Positions 1-14,776 of a DNA stretch of 64,000 bases are shown in pieces. Within the stretch, counting starts at the first letter, position 1. Every line of letters starts with the position of its first letter. Origin of the DNA: Eleginops maclovinus. Taxonomy: Eukaryota; Chordata; Actinopteri; Perciformes; Eleginopidae. The notes beneath the pieces were generated by a model, which ran no database searches, was not told the DNA's origin, and saw only the letters and a program-made list of their open reading frames with translations. The position numbers were made by a program, and so were the translations under genes. The stretch covers positions 7,237,226-7,301,225 of the forward strand of contig NC_086360.1 of the NCBI RefSeq assembly GCF_036324505.1, given 5' to 3'.

Positions 1-2985
1 GCAAACTAAATAAATGGATAATCCTTCTGTCTGGACCAGAACAGTAGAACTGCAGGCTACCCAGTAATTATTTCATTGACGAAAAGTGGTTGAGTGTAAA
101 ACTTTAGCAAAATGATATACTTGAAAGCATAAGGGTTCAGTTTAGAAATCTCTACAGTTTAAGCTCAAGGGAAAGTTTTAAACATACTGGTCAAAAAAGT
201 ATTTTTAATGTACTGTAATCCTATTTCTTACAGATAAAAAAAATAATCAAATAAAAAAAAATGAATTTCCTGGAAGTTTGACACTGAACAGGTGCATTGA
301 TGCCCTGCTTGTGTCTCTTTAATCAATTTTACTTTATGATTGAATTTCCAAATTGACTACCATCATATTTCAACAGTGATCAGAAGGTTTTCAACAGATT
401 TCAAACCGAAAATACAAAGACATGTTGCCTTAAGTGCAAATGTTTGATATTTGTTGAATGTTGATGTGCTTAGTATGTACAAAACAGTATGTAAAGTGTG
501 TTTTCAGTTGGTTGGTGTGCTAGACGATATTAATAACTGGTATTTGTTATTTGTAACAGCAGAATGGATTATTTAAATTTAAACTGGGTTTACAGGTCAA
601 CAGGGTTAAAAATAAGTCTATGTGCATGCAGCCCTCAGAAATACACATCTTGTTATGGGCTCTCTATTTACCATTCATGTTGCTAATGCTGTGTCTAACA
701 TTACATACTTTTGTACTTACATTTGCTGTTTATGGTGCCTAAATGCATCCCAGTGCAAAGTGCAAAGTGACGATGCACTCAAAAAGTTGCATATGGATCG
801 TTGGACACTTCCCACACTCAACAACCGCAATCTTGGCAACGTAATTACACTAAAATGTGTAATTGCACTTGCCACGGTAAGCAAATGACAAACAAAGAGT
901 TAGTAAAAAAATTAGCTTTCAGCAATACTGGTGTCTAAAAGAAGCCACATTTGATTTTTAGAGTTAATTGAGTAAAGTCTGTAATGATTTGAAACCGTGA
1001 AAGATTGGAGCTAGCTAGCGCAGCTAAGAATGGCTACCATCAATTTTGCTGAAGGCACAGCAGCTGTGTGCCACTTGAGAGAAAACCCAATGCACAAGTG
1101 TTCACAATGCACAACATGACGTGTACTAAGGGAAGTATCCAAACTCAGACACGGCATCAGTCCAAATAAAGTTTGGTAAGATTAGCACAGCAGCTAACAG
1201 TGCAGGTGACTTGACCTTTGACCTGTCACGGCTCAGAGCGCAAGGATATTTCAGCCGAGGTCTCAGGAGGTTGCACCCAATTCCAAATCCAAGTACTGTT
1301 TGTCTCCTGAATAGACCTGAAGCAGAATAGGTTTGACCCCAGGTTCAGTGCAAACAGGGACCTCTTAAAGTCGCTGGGGTAAAGGAGCAAACATTGGATT
1401 GCTAATTCCTGCCCTTCCAAACTGCTGTTCTGACAAGTCCCGACTCAGGGGAGCCATACAGCAGCAGACAGCGCCCCCCCCACCCCACACACACACACAC
1501 ACACACCCTTCGCAATGGGTTGTCCCCACTGCGATACCTGGGATTCGTTGATTAAATGTCCAAGGAGTTGAGGGCTTATTTTATTCCCCTCCCCTGGTGA
1601 AAGATATATGCCTCGGATATGATTAAGGACCAAACCAGCTCAGCCAAAACGGCTGCACGTCTCTACTTTCATAAAGGAAAAAATAGATCCATAACTTTCA
1701 CAGCGAGTACATTCCAGTAGAAGCTGTAATACAGGCCAGGGATAAACAGGAGTTTGCGGGCCTTTAGAATGTAGTTTTTGAATATGTATCCAACACAAAC
1801 TGGATTACGTTGATTGGATAGTATTTTTTGTGCATAAAATGTATATTAAACAACATGTAAATATTGAATGTTAAAGATTATTATAGTATTAGATAACAAA
1901 AAATCTAAATGTTCCATTTATATGACATGAAAGTGCTGCCTATGCTGTACATCAGATTGTTATTGGAAAAAGGGTGATTTTAAATCAAATCCTTCACTGC
2001 TGTAGCTCTACTAAAAACTACTGACTACTTTGTTAGGATGTTGTTTATGACTTTCTCTCATCATACTGTATGCTAACTTGAAAGCAAGCAGTGAAAAGTG
2101 TGTCTTCCTGAATAGAAAATTAAGCAGGATGAAGCTGAAAATAACAGCATCCTCAAGTCAGTTCTCCCTAGATAAAACAGGGAGGGGAGGACTATGTTGC
2201 CCCTACACTAGTTTAAGTAGAAGATTCAATTAAAATCCAATCAAGAACAAAAGAAAAAGTCAAACAATAACAGGGCCTGTAGTTGTGGAGCTGCCAGCTA
2301 CAATAGTCAGACTCCACCATGCAAGAAACGGGAATGGCAAAGGCAGCCTGCCAGGCTAACAAAATGTAATTGGGATAAAATTGGAAACTAAAACCATTAC
2401 TGAGGCAAATTCAATCTGGGTATGTGATGGCTTACAGCGACCAAACAGCTCTGCTGCCGACTGAGATGCTGCAAAAAACACTTAAGCTTTTCCTTGAGGT
2501 ACCTGGTTCTGTCAACATAGCTTTATATTTACCGCTGATCAACCTGATCATATTGGGGCCCTTTAATCTGTGTCTACTGTGCACAACATTTAACTGGGTC
2601 AGGTTTCAATAATGCATAATAGCAGAGCATATTGATTAAATCCCAAATCAATATCATTATGTGCTGACAGCAAAGAAATTAACAATATTTTCTTTGACAT
2701 TAACTTATTTGTCTGTTAACCAAAAGTCTTTCTCATGTTTTAAATATTTTTTCTCTATGCCTTACAAATCCTTTTGGGAATAATTCATGAAAAGAATCTG
2801 ACCTAATTAACTTTAGCTTAAAAAATATTTATTCTGTAATGTGGAAGAGTGCAGCGTGACATTTTTCGGTTACAAGGGCTGCTTGTTTCATGCCTCAAAT
2901 TGCATTAAAGGACCACATTTTTGGGGGCATTTAGCAATATTTAAAGCTTATTGTATTTTTTTATTTTTCTGACATGTACAGTACA
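1..2985. other. Non-coding, no gene recognised
   Basis: AT-rich single-copy-looking DNA. The only structure noted is the short CA tract at about 1.5 kb. The small frames lack any protein-family signal. Confidence 0.5.
1486..1506. repeat. Short (CA)n tract
   Basis: About ten CA units directly after a C-rich stretch. Confidence 0.85.
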
Positions 2986-3215
2986 TAGTTTTCTTGATCT
3001 GCAATTCTTGCACATCGTTCTTGCAACATAATCTGCACAATTGTATTCTAATCTATTATACTCATTATTTTTAGTTTTTTTATTAGTTTTATTGTCCTAT
3101 ATATATTATGTGGCATTGTTGGAGGAGCTTGGGACTTAAGTTTTTCATTGCCATATCTACCCTGTAGCTACTGTGCCTATGACAATAAAGCCGTTAAATC
3201 TTTGAACTGAACCGC
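2986..3215 (+). repeat. LINE-like 3' tail
   Basis: Contains GGGACTTAAGTTTTTCATTG and GACAATAAAGCCGTTAAATC before an abrupt change of composition. This is the usual look of a fish LINE 3' UTR with its polyadenylation signal. No coding part is attached, so it is 5'-truncated. Confidence 0.55.
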
Positions 3216-6200
3216 ATTTTATGGATTTTACGCGTCGCAAAAAGGCAGTTGCTAACAGGGGGTTAAATGAGACTACAGATGTCAAACACTATAACGCTGT
3301 ACACAATAACGATTAAACAATTCTAAATTTTATTAAAAAATCCAATTGGCTTTTGTCGAGGGAACCAGTGCAATGCTAACTTTTGGGTATGCCTTCAATG
3401 CTGAACTTGTTGCATAAGCCAACAACTGCGCAAAGTCCTAAATGTGATTTAGTTTATTGTTGTCCGACAAAACAGTTTTATTGAGAGTTTTTTACTGACC
3501 AAGTAGAGAATTTAAGTTGAATATGGGACCAAGAGAAACTATTACCTTGTGCTTTTACTATCCTGTTTGCAGCATAAAAAAAAGTACTCACAACAACAAC
3601 CTCTGGCATCATTTCCATGAGTGTGTGAATGTGGGAACTGAATTACATCCATAAGTAAGTATAGATGATGGAGGTTTAAAGAAAATATTTAACAAAGGAG
3701 TTTCTTTTTACTTTTTATCACAAAACAACTCCTGGAGTGTTCTGAACATCACAGATGGATAATGTTTCCTGAGTCTAAGGTTGGGTTTTCCTTCGACATA
3801 TGTGGTGTGTGCCTTTTCAAATTGGATCCACATGGTGCCATGTGAATTCATTTGTATATTTAAACTATAAATCAAAGACGGAGCCATATTTTCGGTTGGA
3901 ATTGGAATTGCAGCCTGGTGTTGGCTTAACATTGCAGAAGAAAAAAGATATACTTAAAGCATACAAAAGGTTACGAAACATTTAAGAACACATTTTTTTT
4001 TAAGTTGTCAGAGCCACCTGTTCGGGGGATGCTTCAGGAAAGTCATCTGTTCGATGTTTTCTTGCTGACAAAAATCTAACTCCCAACTTTCTCATTATCA
4101 CTGCCTCCTCTCAAGCTGCCTCCTAATCTTTCAGGATCTTGTGTGCAATGAGGAAAGTAAATGCTTCCGTTCGTGAAAGGGTAACAGCTGTGCTGATCCT
4201 GTTTTGCAGAATAACTTTTTCCCAAAATGGATTCAAATGTATGCATTTCCTGCTATTTAATTGATTTACTCAACAACTTCCTTCAATGCCAGCCTAGTGA
4301 TTATATGCTAATTTCTTGCGAGGCAAGCTGTGAAAACAAAGTTATGGCTCTGCCCCACTGAAGGACACCTAAAACTGTTGCAGTGTCTGCCAATACACCT
4401 GGTCCAATCGAAGCGTTGGCAAACATTCAAAGCAGACACAAAGGGTAGGCAGATGACTTTGGCTTCTCGACGATGCTATCATGAATTTAGATGGCAGTCT
4501 TGCTATGTTATCCATCATCTGACCACCAACACAAGCTATTTAGCAGCTGAGTAATCTGCATGTAAAGCAGGAGACAGTGTGCTCTGCCACAGGTTTAGCA
4601 TTGTTATGCTAATAGCCACACAAAATCATTCGAGGGAAATGCTGAGTTTAAAACTAGTCACTTATCTCATTGATTCAACTTTTTCCCCCCAATGGCTCCG
4701 GTCCAATTAGAGGACCTGCTGCTAAGACATGACAAATGACTGGCTGATCGCTGGCCTCCCAGAGCACATAAATTCAGCCGTCTGCCGTCTGCCTTCACCG
4801 TAGCCGCTATCTCTCCTTCAGCCAAATATCAGCAACGAGCACGCAATGGGTTCTGGATCATCAAGCAGATGGGCCCAATGAGTCATGGTCCAGCGCAAAC
4901 AGAGATTACTACCGGAGCCACAGTGAGGGTGATAATAGGGAAAGATGAAAATATTGTTTTGTCAGTTGCTACATAAATAGACTTTATGAATGTGTAAGAG
5001 GCACATTTGAAGATATGATTAGGTGCAATAGAAACACCTGCTTGATAGAAGAGAAGGGCGTTACATCAAACCCTTTATGCATGATGGTGTGCTGCAGTAA
5101 CGCAAAGCAAAAATAACTTTTGGCCGTTCTGCTTGGATTATTCCAGACTGCAGTAACCGTAGTTGACCCATTTAGGAGGGTCAAGAATAGAAATGCACAG
5201 CTCGCCAGTTAATATTTCTGAACTTTAAAAAAATAACTGACCACAGAAGAATGCAATTTTAGATCAACCATAAATAATGTCTAAGAGGGAGGTAGAGTAA
5301 TGGCTGATAGAAGAGGGTTTATGGCAAGGCCAGGTGTGATATAAAAGCAAGGCCTTTTTGTTTTGCTGCGCAGCGCTTTGACGGTAAAACTGAAAAACAG
5401 AAACATTTTGCTCTGTATCTAGCCTCTTCTGTCCCGAAGGTCATTAGTTCTGATGAAAAATCCTTGTCACAAGTGCAGCCAAAAGTTTTCGGCTGCTATG
5501 ACTGCTGATATTTCGATTTAAAAATGTCAACAACCGAAAGATAAAAATTCATGAAACTATTTGAGTCAAAAGTAAGCTCATAAGGATTCAGTGGGAGAAT
5601 GGCCCAAAAGAAAAGGGAGAAAAAAGCATTACAGTGACAGAGATGAAGGTGAACAGAAAGTACAGAAAAGTAAATCACACACTGTTTTTCATTCGCAGGC
5701 CTGCGGTGATACATAATGCATGCTGGCGACATTCAATCTGAGAAGCTTCTTCTCTTTGATTGTCGCCTTTTAGAGGAGCTGACTCATTCATTATCCAGCT
5801 TACAGGTTTTCCTCACATCTGACAAAACTCATTTGCATTCAATCAAGAAGATTCCATGTTGCGTAATTCAAAATCTGTTTGACAAATCTATCTAATTTGC
5901 TCTTGTTTTGTTGCTCCTGGCAGCCTGCAGTGTTCGGCCGGCTGCAGACAAATCGTCATCATCTCCCCTCCGTCTTACATATTTCACCTCCAAACACCTG
6001 ACATACTGGCAAGCAACAGTCTGCCGCTCTGAGAAAAGAACAACAGCTTTCAGGCAAACAAAACAAAAGGTAAATAATTAATCTATGTAGATGCCTTTGT
6101 GAACAAGCCTTTGAAGTCATTCTATTTATTTACTCAACGTATATTCCTGAACGCGAGGAAAGAGATTGCGCTAAAGATGGCTCGCACTGCAGGGATTCAC

Positions 6201-7394
6201 CTGCAGCTCCGACATGGCCATCACATTCATGTGCACATGAGCGAGTTTTTCAATAATGCATCAGCTCCCCATTCAGCCGTGGTGAAAGTCATGTTTAGTG
6301 ATGCAGCGCTATGTGCAGCTACAGTGTAACCAGGGGTTTGAGCCTGAGCAAGTTTCTAAATCACTGTTTTCCACCTCGCGGGAATGCAGAAAATGCAACT
6401 ACAGTGAAAAATTAACTACAAGACCCATTTTGACAGCTTCTTGTGAGGAGCTTCTGAATCTGTAAGCATATTTTCATTTTATTTTGGAGCAGCTGCAAGC
6501 AGAGCAGGAGCCCGACGCTGCAACACAACTGGAATTCTGTGCTGAGACATACCAGCTGGATAATGTTTCATGAAACTGCTCCTGTAACTTCAGAGCCCTC
6601 AGACAAGGAAAGGGGAAAGGTCAGAGGATGTCCTGCTGGCAGCACAACAGGCTGTCTCTCGAGCTTACATGCATACTGGCTGCAAAACCAGCGTCATGTT
6701 GCACATTCCTGACCAAAGTTTAACTTTTAACTAACTCTGTGCTAATGGTCAATGTTGTTGCATCACTTCTCAAAGAGGACATACTGTATAATGTTCATTG
6801 TCAGGTTCATATTAGTGTTTTTGTGTTGATCCATGTTGAAAATTACCTGGATTTATTATAAAGCTCTCAGTAATTAAGTCGATTTAAATGAAACATTTGA
6901 GAAGTCAAAACCAACATTAAGAGCCGCTGAACCTGTTGTGAAAAGAATTGACTGACTTGCTGGTTGTCTTATTGATTGAAAAACATTCAGACATCGTTAG
7001 AGGAGCACACATCATTGCACATAGACACTTGATTACGCATTAACTTGTTATGGCTGTGGTTTGCTGTCACCACAGAGAGCTGAACTCAACACGATGCTGG
7101 TTGTTTTCTTGAATGAATTTAAAGGTTAGCATAATTTAAAGTCTTAGACCACATAACTTGGAGCTATAGATGCATCTGTAAGCATTTAAGATATAAAACA
7201 TATTCTCCTGCCACATCTGAAACCCTAATTCCAATTCCAAACTGACCCGTATACTCCCTGACATTCGTTTGCTTGTTCACATGGAGGGTCTGCCACATTT
7301 AATGACGTTTCTAACCAATTAGTGGGGAGTGGGAATTAGTAGAGGCCCTTTTTTGCTTTTTGGGCTTTCCCTTTCCTGTAATGTGATGAATAGG
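3216..7394. other. Non-coding, possible conserved block near its right half
   Basis: No gene or transposon end recognised. About 5640-6330 is less AT-biased and dense in homeodomain-like (TTGATTG, CAATCAA) and TGACAG-like words. It could be regulatory, but this is composition only. Confidence 0.35.
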
Positions 7395-7605
7395 TTTGAG
7401 TGGATGTAAATGGTCTGCAAAGGTTAAAATCCCAACGTTTTCCTTAGAGGGAGTTTCGCAGTATTGGCCAGTGCGCCACCAAATTGTACATGATTGGCTA
7501 AGGGCCAGGACATCTCTAAGCAGTTGACCAATCCCAACAGAGCCAACCAGCTAAACAATCAGGGCAGACTGGGCTCTGGTTTACGACAGAGGTTGAAAAG
7601 AGGTG
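7395..7605 (+). mobile_element. Fragment of the same TTAA-type MITE family
   Basis: Contains TGTAAATGGTCTGCAAAGG near the start, GTTGACCAATC with CAGCTAAACAATCAGGGC in the middle and GACAGAGGTTGAAAAGAGGTGC at the end. These are in the same order as the copies at 24.5, 28.1 and 47.8 kb. Termini were not recognised, so the copy looks truncated. Confidence 0.6.
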
Positions 7606-8648
7606 CTTAAACCCCCTGCAACATCATTCCTGAATCAACCAGCTGCCCTCACTGATCATGTGCAACACTGTTTGTATCTGTAATGAACACACTGTCAAAA
7701 AATATTCCTGTGTAAACTGTACAAACCATGATAGAGAACTTGAATGGTCCTCCAATTGTTTGCAAATGCATTAACACCCCTACACCTCTGAGTGTGCCTG
7801 AAGACAGAGTTCACTCTGTCACAGACTGGAAGGTGAATGGGTCGGAATGGAATTAGGCCTACCTATGTATCATGTGCCTCCAATAATTACACACATTTAA
7901 TATTTGAAACTTTCGTTTTGGTTTCTCTTTTTATCCCCACCTTTGTTAATGATGAGGTGAAGAGGTGTTTAGTGTACAGAACAGGCTTAACATGAACATG
8001 TAACTATGATTTGAAGGGCTCTGTTAGAACAAGAAATACTGTCTTTCAGCCAAGTTATCTGCTCTTTTGACATCTTTGCAGGTAGTAAACATAGCAAAAC
8101 GTTATTTTCAGGGTGTAAAAGTGTGCCAGTAGTTTAGCAAGCTTCAGAAAATAAACTTCCTCAGCAGCTGCATCTGCTCCCAGAAATATGAGCGAGTTCC
8201 AGAAGTAGTAGATGATAAAAAATAAATATATGGCTCGTAAAAGAGTTGCGGAAAGTTTGCACATCACTCTTTATGGGCGTGAAACTACTAGAAAGACCTG
8301 CCACCCATCATGCACACAAATGAGGATGTAGGCTATGGATTACCAGAGGGGCAGCTCCATGACAGCTTTAGTGGCCAAAGGGAAACTGACACAGGAAAGA
8401 AGGCATACTGCTGTCTGAATGAGAAGAGCAGCAGCTGTGTGTGCATATGTGCATGTGTGTGTGTTAGTATGGTCCTCCAGTTAAGCACCCGGCCCTTTAC
8501 CCCTCTTAGCTACACAACAAAAATAACATATGCCATTTAGTATAAGTGTGTGTGCGAGTGTGCAGAGCAGGAGAAGGCAATTAGAGCAGAGTTAAGCTGA
8601 GGGTGGCCAACCCTCACTGTGAACGCAATAGCTGTGCAGCTAAAGGAA

Positions 8649-8824
<176 letters not shown>

Positions 8825-10292
8825 CTTGCGGGTCAGTAAACTCACACAGAGATGAAAGTACCAAGCCAAGCATTCAAACAGAAACTCTCTTTTGCTTTCA
8901 TCCTTTTTGTTTTCTGCTTTACTGTACATCTTCATCTACTGCCTTTATCTGTCCAACTATCTTTTTGTCGATCTGTCCATCTCTCCATCTGTCCATCTAT
9001 CTGCATACAGACACAATGTAAATGTGATACTGCTTATTTATAAGAAGCCAAGAATACGGGAGTTAAAGCCTGCCATGTTTCTGTTCCACTTTACACAAAT
9101 CAGCCATTAAATATCTAACTTGTTTATTTTCTAAATAAAATGATCAAATACTTGCTGCAAATCACTATATCCGATATTTACTGCAGAAAAGTCTCCGTAA
9201 AATGAATTCACAATAACGATGTTGTTGCATTATTTATAGAATATGTCTAAGCGGGACCTGAAAGAAATTATTTAAGAGGCACTTGATTACTGACAAGTAA
9301 TCTTATATGTGTATAAATATTTTGTTGGTTTATTGCAATACTTCTTGCTGTAAAATAGGTCAAATGTTATAGGCTTTAAAGTATTGGTAATTATCAAGGA
9401 AACGTCTGTGTTATAAAACATTATACTGTATAAGCATTATATTGTCACTGTAGTTATTTATACTTGTTAGGCAATATGGATTACATTTTTAATGACAATG
9501 TAAGTAATTATATTGGGATCTTATCCTAGACTGTATATTCTGAAAAAAATATATGTACTTTTTTACTGACATTACTTGTATTTTTACTACTAGATTCATA
9601 ATTCTCTATTCATTGGCAAGGGATTTTAATTTATATATTACTTGTTATGATGTGTTCACACAAGAAAGTTCCACAGTTAAGTTCCTCCCTGTGTCCTTGC
9701 CCCAAAAAAGTCACACAAAAACAAATCTGATGGGCTAACTAGCATATTAGCAAAGTCACTAAAGTTTACCTCTTCAAACGGTGAGTTGGCATAGAACTGT
9801 CTCACGACTAAAAAAACGTTTTAAAATTATTTTTAATCCTTTATAGTCTCGAAGAGAAGGTGAAACATTGATAACAAGCTATTATTAGAGCCCCCTCCAT
9901 ATTGGACTCTCTGAGTGTCCCTTCCCTTGAGATTAGCACAGCGAAAAACGGCAGTTATTTGACAACAGTGCTAATGTTTGTGTCAACGTTCACCAAAGTT
10001 GAACTTCAGCCTTTACTGCTGGTTATATTATTAATAATCACTTCATTGTTCCAAGTTAATTGTTCTAAAGTCAGCTCCTGTACTACTAGAAGTGTGTTGC
10101 TGGCCACATACAGGAGCTCCGGTCATATTTAATATACATTCAACTGTCACCGGCACTGAGGTAAGAAAAAGAAACATACCAACAGACAGATGGAGAGGCC
10201 AAAAGTCTTCACAAAAAAAAACACTAAAAAGGATTAATTACACATGCTCAGCATTACCACAATACCTTTTTACATTTCAAACCACAAAACAA

Positions 10293-10443
<151 letters not shown>

Positions 10444-11716
10444 TTGCAGACTGATGATGAGACTAGTCAGTTTCTTCTCAAAGAAATGTAACAGTTACCA
10501 ACAACATTACTCTGTTATTGAAAAGGAGGTGATATCACTAATTTGGGATGACAACCCAGACATTGTTCTTCCCTGTTTGGCAGCACTGATTGAGGGCACC
10601 TGTTGCTGCACACCTGAAGATTAAAAGGCCCGAGCCAGTGTGTGGCCCGCTCTCTGCCTGACTGCTGTCTTTCTGAAGAGCAGCTACCCTATGTTTTTGT
10701 TAGTTATTCATCTTTGTTCGGCATACAACACTTTGCACTACACCATACTCACACACCCACACCTACACTACTGATAACACTGATTTACAAACCTCATATT
10801 GGTAGTTATTGTTGTTTAGTTTATCATAAATAATACATTTCTTTATCTTGTGTTCTTTTTCACAGCCTTTTGTTATGGCCAAGGGCCAGGCCATGACAGA
10901 AGGCTTAACCATTCACAGAAGTTAATTTCAGGACAAAGAAACACACATGCACTCACTAACATACACCCTAGTGTGCTATTAGTGCCTTGATCAGGATAAG
11001 TGGAGCTCGGCTACTAGTGAAAAAGCTAAGTGTGAAAGTATAGATGTGTTTGTGTGCTATTGTGTTTGTGTGTGTAATCCAATCTCGCTTCTCCCCACTC
11101 CATAATTGAGTTTGTGCTTAACAGCTCAGACCCAGGCTGGATCCTTCTTTTGGGGAGGGTTCCTCTACAATTTTCTTTTTATTTCTAGAGTTGTAACGCA
11201 TCGTACCCCCTACCTACCTCCCTTGCACACGCACACATACACAAACACAAAGATTCTCAAAACACCCTGCACCCCTGCTCACAACCTTCTTCTACAAAAC
11301 ATGATGTTACCAACACCAAGCTGAGTAGTGGTGTGCTGCCTGGGGAGTGGGTTAGAATAAAATAATCTAAGTTTGTCATCCAACCCTAAAACACATACCC
11401 TTTTTTTGTCACTTAGCAAACCACATGCAAACAGCTTTTTGTGTAAAAAAGTTGTGTTTCTCCTTAGTACTTAAAACCCACATTAAATGTATTTATGCAG
11501 CAGTTGTGAAATCTTCCATTTCTTGCATTATTTACTTTCTGTCTAGTAGCCCCAGGTTCTGACTCAAGGGTGGATATCCACTTAAACGACTTTAGGTTGC
11601 TACATGTGATTCAGGCAAAGCCTGTAAATGTGTCAAAACCTGAACCCAAGATACAATTCTAGACATTATGGAAACACACTGAAGTAGACAGATACATATC
11701 TTACCATTTGCTTTTT

Positions 11717-11876
11717 TCATTTCTATCTATTTATTGACTTTGCTCTCCGAGCCACACCTCTGTTCCTTGCTGTTGTAATGACCTAGTTTCCCCTCAGGGA
11801 TCAATAATAGTTTATCTGATCTGATATCATCTTCTCATCTCCTCTCGTCTTATCTCATCTGGTCTCATTTCATCTA
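11717..11876 (+). repeat. LINE 3' tail, Rex1/CR1-like
   Basis: Contains GTTGTAATGACCTAGTTTCC, then CCTCAGGGATCAATAATAG, then a pentameric TCTCA/TCTTA-type run. This tail type is common in fish Rex1/CR1-group elements. 5'-truncated, no frame. Confidence 0.6.
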
Positions 11877-13372
11877 CAAAAAAAAGACGAAGAATAAAAG
11901 CTACAGATTCATCTGATGCTCTATTATTAAAAAGATCTGCAGGTCTGAAGTAAGAAACAGACTTATGCAAGGAGTTTTTAAATCAGGATGTTTCTCTAAG
12001 AAAGACCCCTGAAGTTGTGATGTTTGCATTTACATTTACATTACATTTGTCTGTTTAGATGGTTCTCTTACTTTAAAGCTGCTCCTTAAAATCCCCAGAC
12101 CAGCATTTAAACTTCTCCTTCCTTCAAACTTTTATTTCAATTTCCAAAAATCATTCTCTATTTCTTTTTGTTCTTTGTGAATCTTTTTATCTTTGTGGAG
12201 TCTGGATGTGACTTTTCTGTCACCACAGGGGTCCTGTGTGTGCTTAAAGATTTGATCTTTATCATTTTTACATTTTTTGGATGGATTGTAACTGTTTTGG
12301 AAATATTTCCCCACTTATATCCCTTGTAGTTCAATGCACAAGTAGTATTTCCTATTTTTTCCAAGTCTGCAGATTTGCATGTGCAAATAAACCAAAGATT
12401 TAAACCTTACGTTGTTTTTAGAAATCATGCATGTAGTATCCTACACCTTTACAACTTTAGTGCTGCAGACAGATATTAGTTTAAATTGTATCATTTTGTA
12501 AAGCATGATAACTTATGACAGAGCAAAGTCTTCTCCTGAAAATGTCTCATCATGTCTGTAAGGCTTCACTAGATTTTCAAAATCATTTATATTAGTAAAA
12601 GCATTAGCATTCAGGCTATAACACATCTGATTGAGCATTGCATACAGTATATTGGCGTGTGTTTCAATGTTTCTACATCCACTCCCTTGTTTTTATTGTA
12701 AATGTAACATACTACAGTATGCACTGATATCTAGCTGTCAGAATAAAGATATGAAAGATACTGTATATGGATTTATGAGCATGTGATGACATAAAAGCAC
12801 ACCTCACAGGCTAAAAAAGGTGTGGCTTCTTCTGGAAATACAGTGAAAAGTAGGTCCTCTGTAAGTTTTTATCCCAGACACTGTACTTCCAGCCTTTACA
12901 GTTGAAAGACCCGGCTCCAAAAGTCTTTATGGAGGTACGCCGGCCAACAAACTGCCGCTGCATTGAATGACTTGGCTAAGAATCAGGAGCCAAGAAGCAG
13001 TCTGCCATGTACTTTCTATCCCCTCAGTGAGCACAGCGGCAGGGTAATTATTTGGCAGAAGACATCGTGAAACATATCTGACAGCTGCAATTATGACGAG
13101 GACGAGGCATGACTGCCCGTAATTTCTGTAGTGTTTCTGAACCGTAATGCCACTTTGGAGTCTGGTGGAGAGGGAGGGCATCAGAAAGAAGATGAGTTTG
13201 ATAACACTTGATACAACAGCAACGAAGATAAACATGAAATATGAACTCTACAGACTCTAAAGCGGGATACACCTTTAACAAAAAAATTGACAGATGTGTT
13301 ATAAAGATAATTGTCGGAGAGACTCTCTTTGGAGGGAACTTTATATAGTGTATATCTTTACCTATATATATA

Positions 13373-13571
13373 CAGTGGGGCAAAAAAGTATTTAGTCAGC
13401 CACCAATTGTGCAAGTTCTCCCATTTAAAAAGATGAGAGAGGCCTGTAATTTTTATCATAGGTACACTTCAACTATGAGAGACAAAATGAGAAAAAAAAT
13501 CCAGAAAATCACATTGTAGGATTTTTAAAGAATTTATTTTCAAATGATTGTGGAAAATAAGTATTTGGTCA
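13373..13571 (+). repeat. Left IR/DR of the Tc1 element
   Basis: The outer transposase-binding repeat lies at about 13383-13400 and the inner one at 13554-13571, about 170 bp apart. The stop codon of the transposase lies 17 bases inside the inner repeat. Confidence 0.9.
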
Positions 13572-13587
13572 ATAACAAAAGTTCATC

Positions 13588-14610
13588 TCAATACTTTGTT
13601 ATATACCCTTTGTTGGCAATGACAGAGGTCAAACGTTTTCTGTAAGTCTTCACAAGGTTTCCACACACTGTTGCTGGTATTTTGGCCCATTCCTCCATGC
13701 AGATCTCCTCTAAAGCAGTGATGTTTTGGGGCTGTTGCTGGGCAACACAGACTTTCAACTCCCTCCAAAGATTTTCTATGGGGTTGAGATCTAGAGACTG
13801 GCTAGGCAACTCCAGGACCTTGAAATGCTTCTTACGAAGCCACTCCTTCGTTGCCCTGGCGGTGTGTTTGGGATCATTGTCATGCTGAAAGACCCAGCCA
13901 CGCTTCATCTTCAATGCCCTTGCTGATGGAAGGAGGTTTTCACTCAAAATCTCACGATACATGGCCCCATTCATTCTTTCCTTTACACGGATCAGTCGTC
14001 CTGGTCCCTTTGCAGAAAAACAGCCCCAAAGCATGATGTTTCCACCCCCATGCTTCACAGTAGGTATGGTGTTCTTTGGATGCAACTCTGCATTCTTTCT
14101 CCTCCAAACACGATGAGTTGAGTTTTTACCAAAAAGTTCTATTTTGGTTTCATCTGACCATATGACATTCTCCCAATCCTCTTCTTGATCATCCAAATGC
14201 CCTCTAGCAAACTTCAGACGGGCCTGGACATGTACTGGCTTAAGCAGGGGGACACGTCTGGAACTGCAGGATTTAAGTCCCTGGCGGCGTAGTGTGTTAC
14301 TGATGGTAGCCTCTGTTACTTTGGTCCCAGCTCTCTGCAGGTCATTCACTAGGTCCCCCCGTGTGGTTCTGGGATTTTTGCTCACCGTTCTTGTGATCAT
14401 TTTGACCCCACGGGGTGAGATCTTGCGTTGAGCCCGAGATCGAGGGAGATTAGCAGTGGTCTTGTATGTCTTCCATTTTCTAATAATTGCTCCCACAGTT
14501 GATTTCTTCACACCAAGCTGCTTACCTATTGCAGATTCAGTTTTCCCAGCCTGGTGCAGGTCTACAATTTTGTCTCTGGTCTCCTTTGACAGCTCTTTGG
14601 TCTTGGCCAG
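13588..14610 (-). pseudogene. Tc1/mariner transposase, frame intact but ATG replaced by CTG
   Basis: Cut-and-paste DNA transposase of the Tc1 group. The minus-strand frame is open from an in-frame stop at 14674 to TGA at 13588-13590. The family start is at 14608-14610, which reads CTG followed by [18 protein letters not shown]. The first in-frame ATG lies further inside. Counting the CTG as residue 1, the protein is 340 residues, the normal Tc1 length. An N-terminal paired-like HTH is followed by the DDE domain: D153 in WSDETK, D244 in [10 protein letters not shown] and E279 in LNPIENLW, which is exact DD34E spacing. The linker that usually holds a GRPR-like AT hook reads PRSRAQRK, so it may be altered. 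There is no frameshift or internal stop. The lost ATG probably makes this copy non-autonomous unless CTG is used. It lies inside complete terminal repeats. Confidence 0.92.
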
Positions 14611-14776
14611 AGTGGAGTTTGGAGTATGACTGTTTGAGGTTGTGGACAGGTGTCTTTTATACTGATAACGAGTTCAAAAAGGTGCCATTAATACAGGTAA
14701 CGAGTGGAGGACAGAGGAGCCTCTTAAAGAAGAAGTTACAGGTCTGTGAGAGCCAGAAATCTTGCTTGTTTGTAGG

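Noticed and set aside
13682..14036. Plus-strand frames inside the Tc1 element
   Set aside because: They are shadows of the minus-strand transposase.
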